A stretch of DNA of 6,223 bases from Candidatus Dormiibacterota bacterium (lineage in GTDB: Bacteria; Chloroflexota; Dormibacteria; Aeolococcales; Aeolococcaceae): positions 1 through 6,223 of the forward strand of contig DAIDIX010000106.1 in NCBI GenBank assembly GCA_027451645.1, in the 5' to 3' direction. A program made the translations under genes and the position numbers. Below the pieces are notes generated by a model that saw nothing but the letters and a program-made list of their open reading frames with translations, searched no databases and was not told the DNA's origin. Below, piece by piece: positions 5,750 through 6,223 of the stretch (the first letter of the stretch is position 1; each line of letters begins with the position of its first letter).

Positions 5750-6223
5750 TCAGTACGCCACCAACTCCTCTACTGCTGCCCGGATCTTCTCGGGTGTAAC
5801 GAGATAAAAATGCTCAAGCGGAGGCGAGAACGGCATTGCAGGGATTTCTGGTCCCCCAAGCCGCTTCACCGGCGCATCAAGATACTCAAAGCACGCTTCA
5901 CTGATGATTGCGGAAACCTCTGACGAGATGCTCACAGCAAGATTGGCTTCCTGAACAATGAGCACCTTACCCGTCTTCTTCGCTGAGGCGACAATGGTTT
6001 CCCTGTCGAGAGGACGGAGACTCCGGAGGTCGACTACCTCGATGGAGACATTCCGCTCCTGCTGCACAGCTGCTGCAACTTCCACACACTGGGATACCAT
6101 GATGCCGTAGGTGAAGATCGTGAGATCCCTTCCTTCCTGCACGACATTCGCTGTCGAAATCGGAACGGTATAGCACTCATCCGGCACCTCTCCCTTGAGA
6201 GAACGGTAGCCCTTCTTGTGCTC
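5750..6223 (-). CDS. E1-beta of branched-chain 2-oxo acid dehydrogenase (partial)
   Basis: Only the last 157 residues are present; the N-terminal half with the thiamine-diphosphate contacts lies beyond the right edge. With E1-alpha, this subunit decarboxylates a 2-oxo acid and loads the acyl group on the lipoyl arm of E2. The visible part is the C-terminal transketolase-like domain. EHKKGYRSLKGEVPDECYTVPI marks the entry to it. DLTIFTYGIMVSQCVEVAAAV, IEVVDLRSLRPLDRETI and TGKVLIVQEAN are hallmark strands of the E1-beta/transketolase C-domain. FEYLDAPVKRLGGPEIPAMPFSPPLE followed by HFYLVTPEKI is the usual ending. The wording is closest to branched-chain (2-oxoisovalerate) E1-beta, though pyruvate or acetoin types are related. 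The frame is open to the window edge, so the internal Met at 6187 is not the start. Its TGA stop lies one base before the E2 ATG, so the two are one operon. E1-alpha is expected just upstream. Confidence 0.92.
   Translation of the reverse strand, partial: EHKKGYRSLKGEVPDECYTVPISTANVVQEGRDLTIFTYGIMVSQCVEVAAAVQQERNVSIEVVDLRSLRPLDRETIVASAKKTGKVLIVQEANLAVSISSEVSAIISEACFEYLDAPVKRLGGPEIPAMPFSPPLEHFYLVTPEKIRAAVEELVAY

Noticed and set aside
5284..5799. Cysteine-rich plus-strand frame resembling a metallothionein-like or Cys-rich peptide
   Set aside because: The Cys/Arg/Ser run is the shifted complement of the repetitive GCT/GCA Ala linker of E2, with no independent start signal.
4616..5923. Open frame of 435 codons on the plus strand opposite E2 and E1-beta
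   Set aside because: Its Ala/Gly-rich section is simply the complement of the E2 linker codons, and it crosses the boundary of two certain genes.

Overview
The window is ordinary bacterial chromosome of moderately high G+C (mid-50s percent by eye). It is densely coding, with two gene blocks that face each other and meet near position 2365-2407. No tRNA, rRNA, CRISPR array, insertion sequence, integrase or phage gene is visible. Base and codon use look even across the window, so nothing points to recent transfer. The organism cannot be named from the sequence. The dehydrogenase genes and a secreted double-propeller lipoprotein suggest an aerobic heterotroph that burns amino acids, perhaps a Chloroflexota or Firmicutes-like lineage; that last point is only a guess from general resemblance.

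The left block reads rightward. It starts with a small protein of unknown function carrying one membrane anchor at its C-terminus (25-630, strong Shine-Dalgarno). A 105-base gap follows, containing an imperfect 24-base palindrome. Next comes a full-length 1-pyrroline-5-carboxylate (glutamate semialdehyde) dehydrogenase of the mitochondrial ALDH4A1-like type, which performs the second step of proline breakdown to glutamate. Its best start is 736, not the upstream in-frame ATG at 658.

The right block reads leftward and is a tightly packed operon. It enters the window with the C-terminal half of an E1-beta subunit of a branched-chain 2-oxo acid dehydrogenase complex (5750-6223, cut by the window edge). 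The E2 lipoyl acyltransferase follows after a one-base gap (4417-5748). A 670-residue predicted lipoprotein overlaps the E2 stop by four bases (ATGA) and runs to 2408. The lipoprotein has two fused beta-propellers: a six-repeat kelch-like one and a six-unit NHL/PQQ-like one. E1-alpha presumably lies beyond the right edge; no E3 (lipoamide dehydrogenase) gene is present here.

The two blocks share an amino acid catabolism theme: proline to glutamate on the left, branched-chain oxo acids to acyl-CoA on the right. The unexpected element is the surface lipoprotein that appears translationally coupled to the E2 gene. No clearly new biological system is evident. The items most worth a second look are that lipoprotein and its coupling, the unknown tail-anchored protein, and the palindrome upstream of the dehydrogenase gene.
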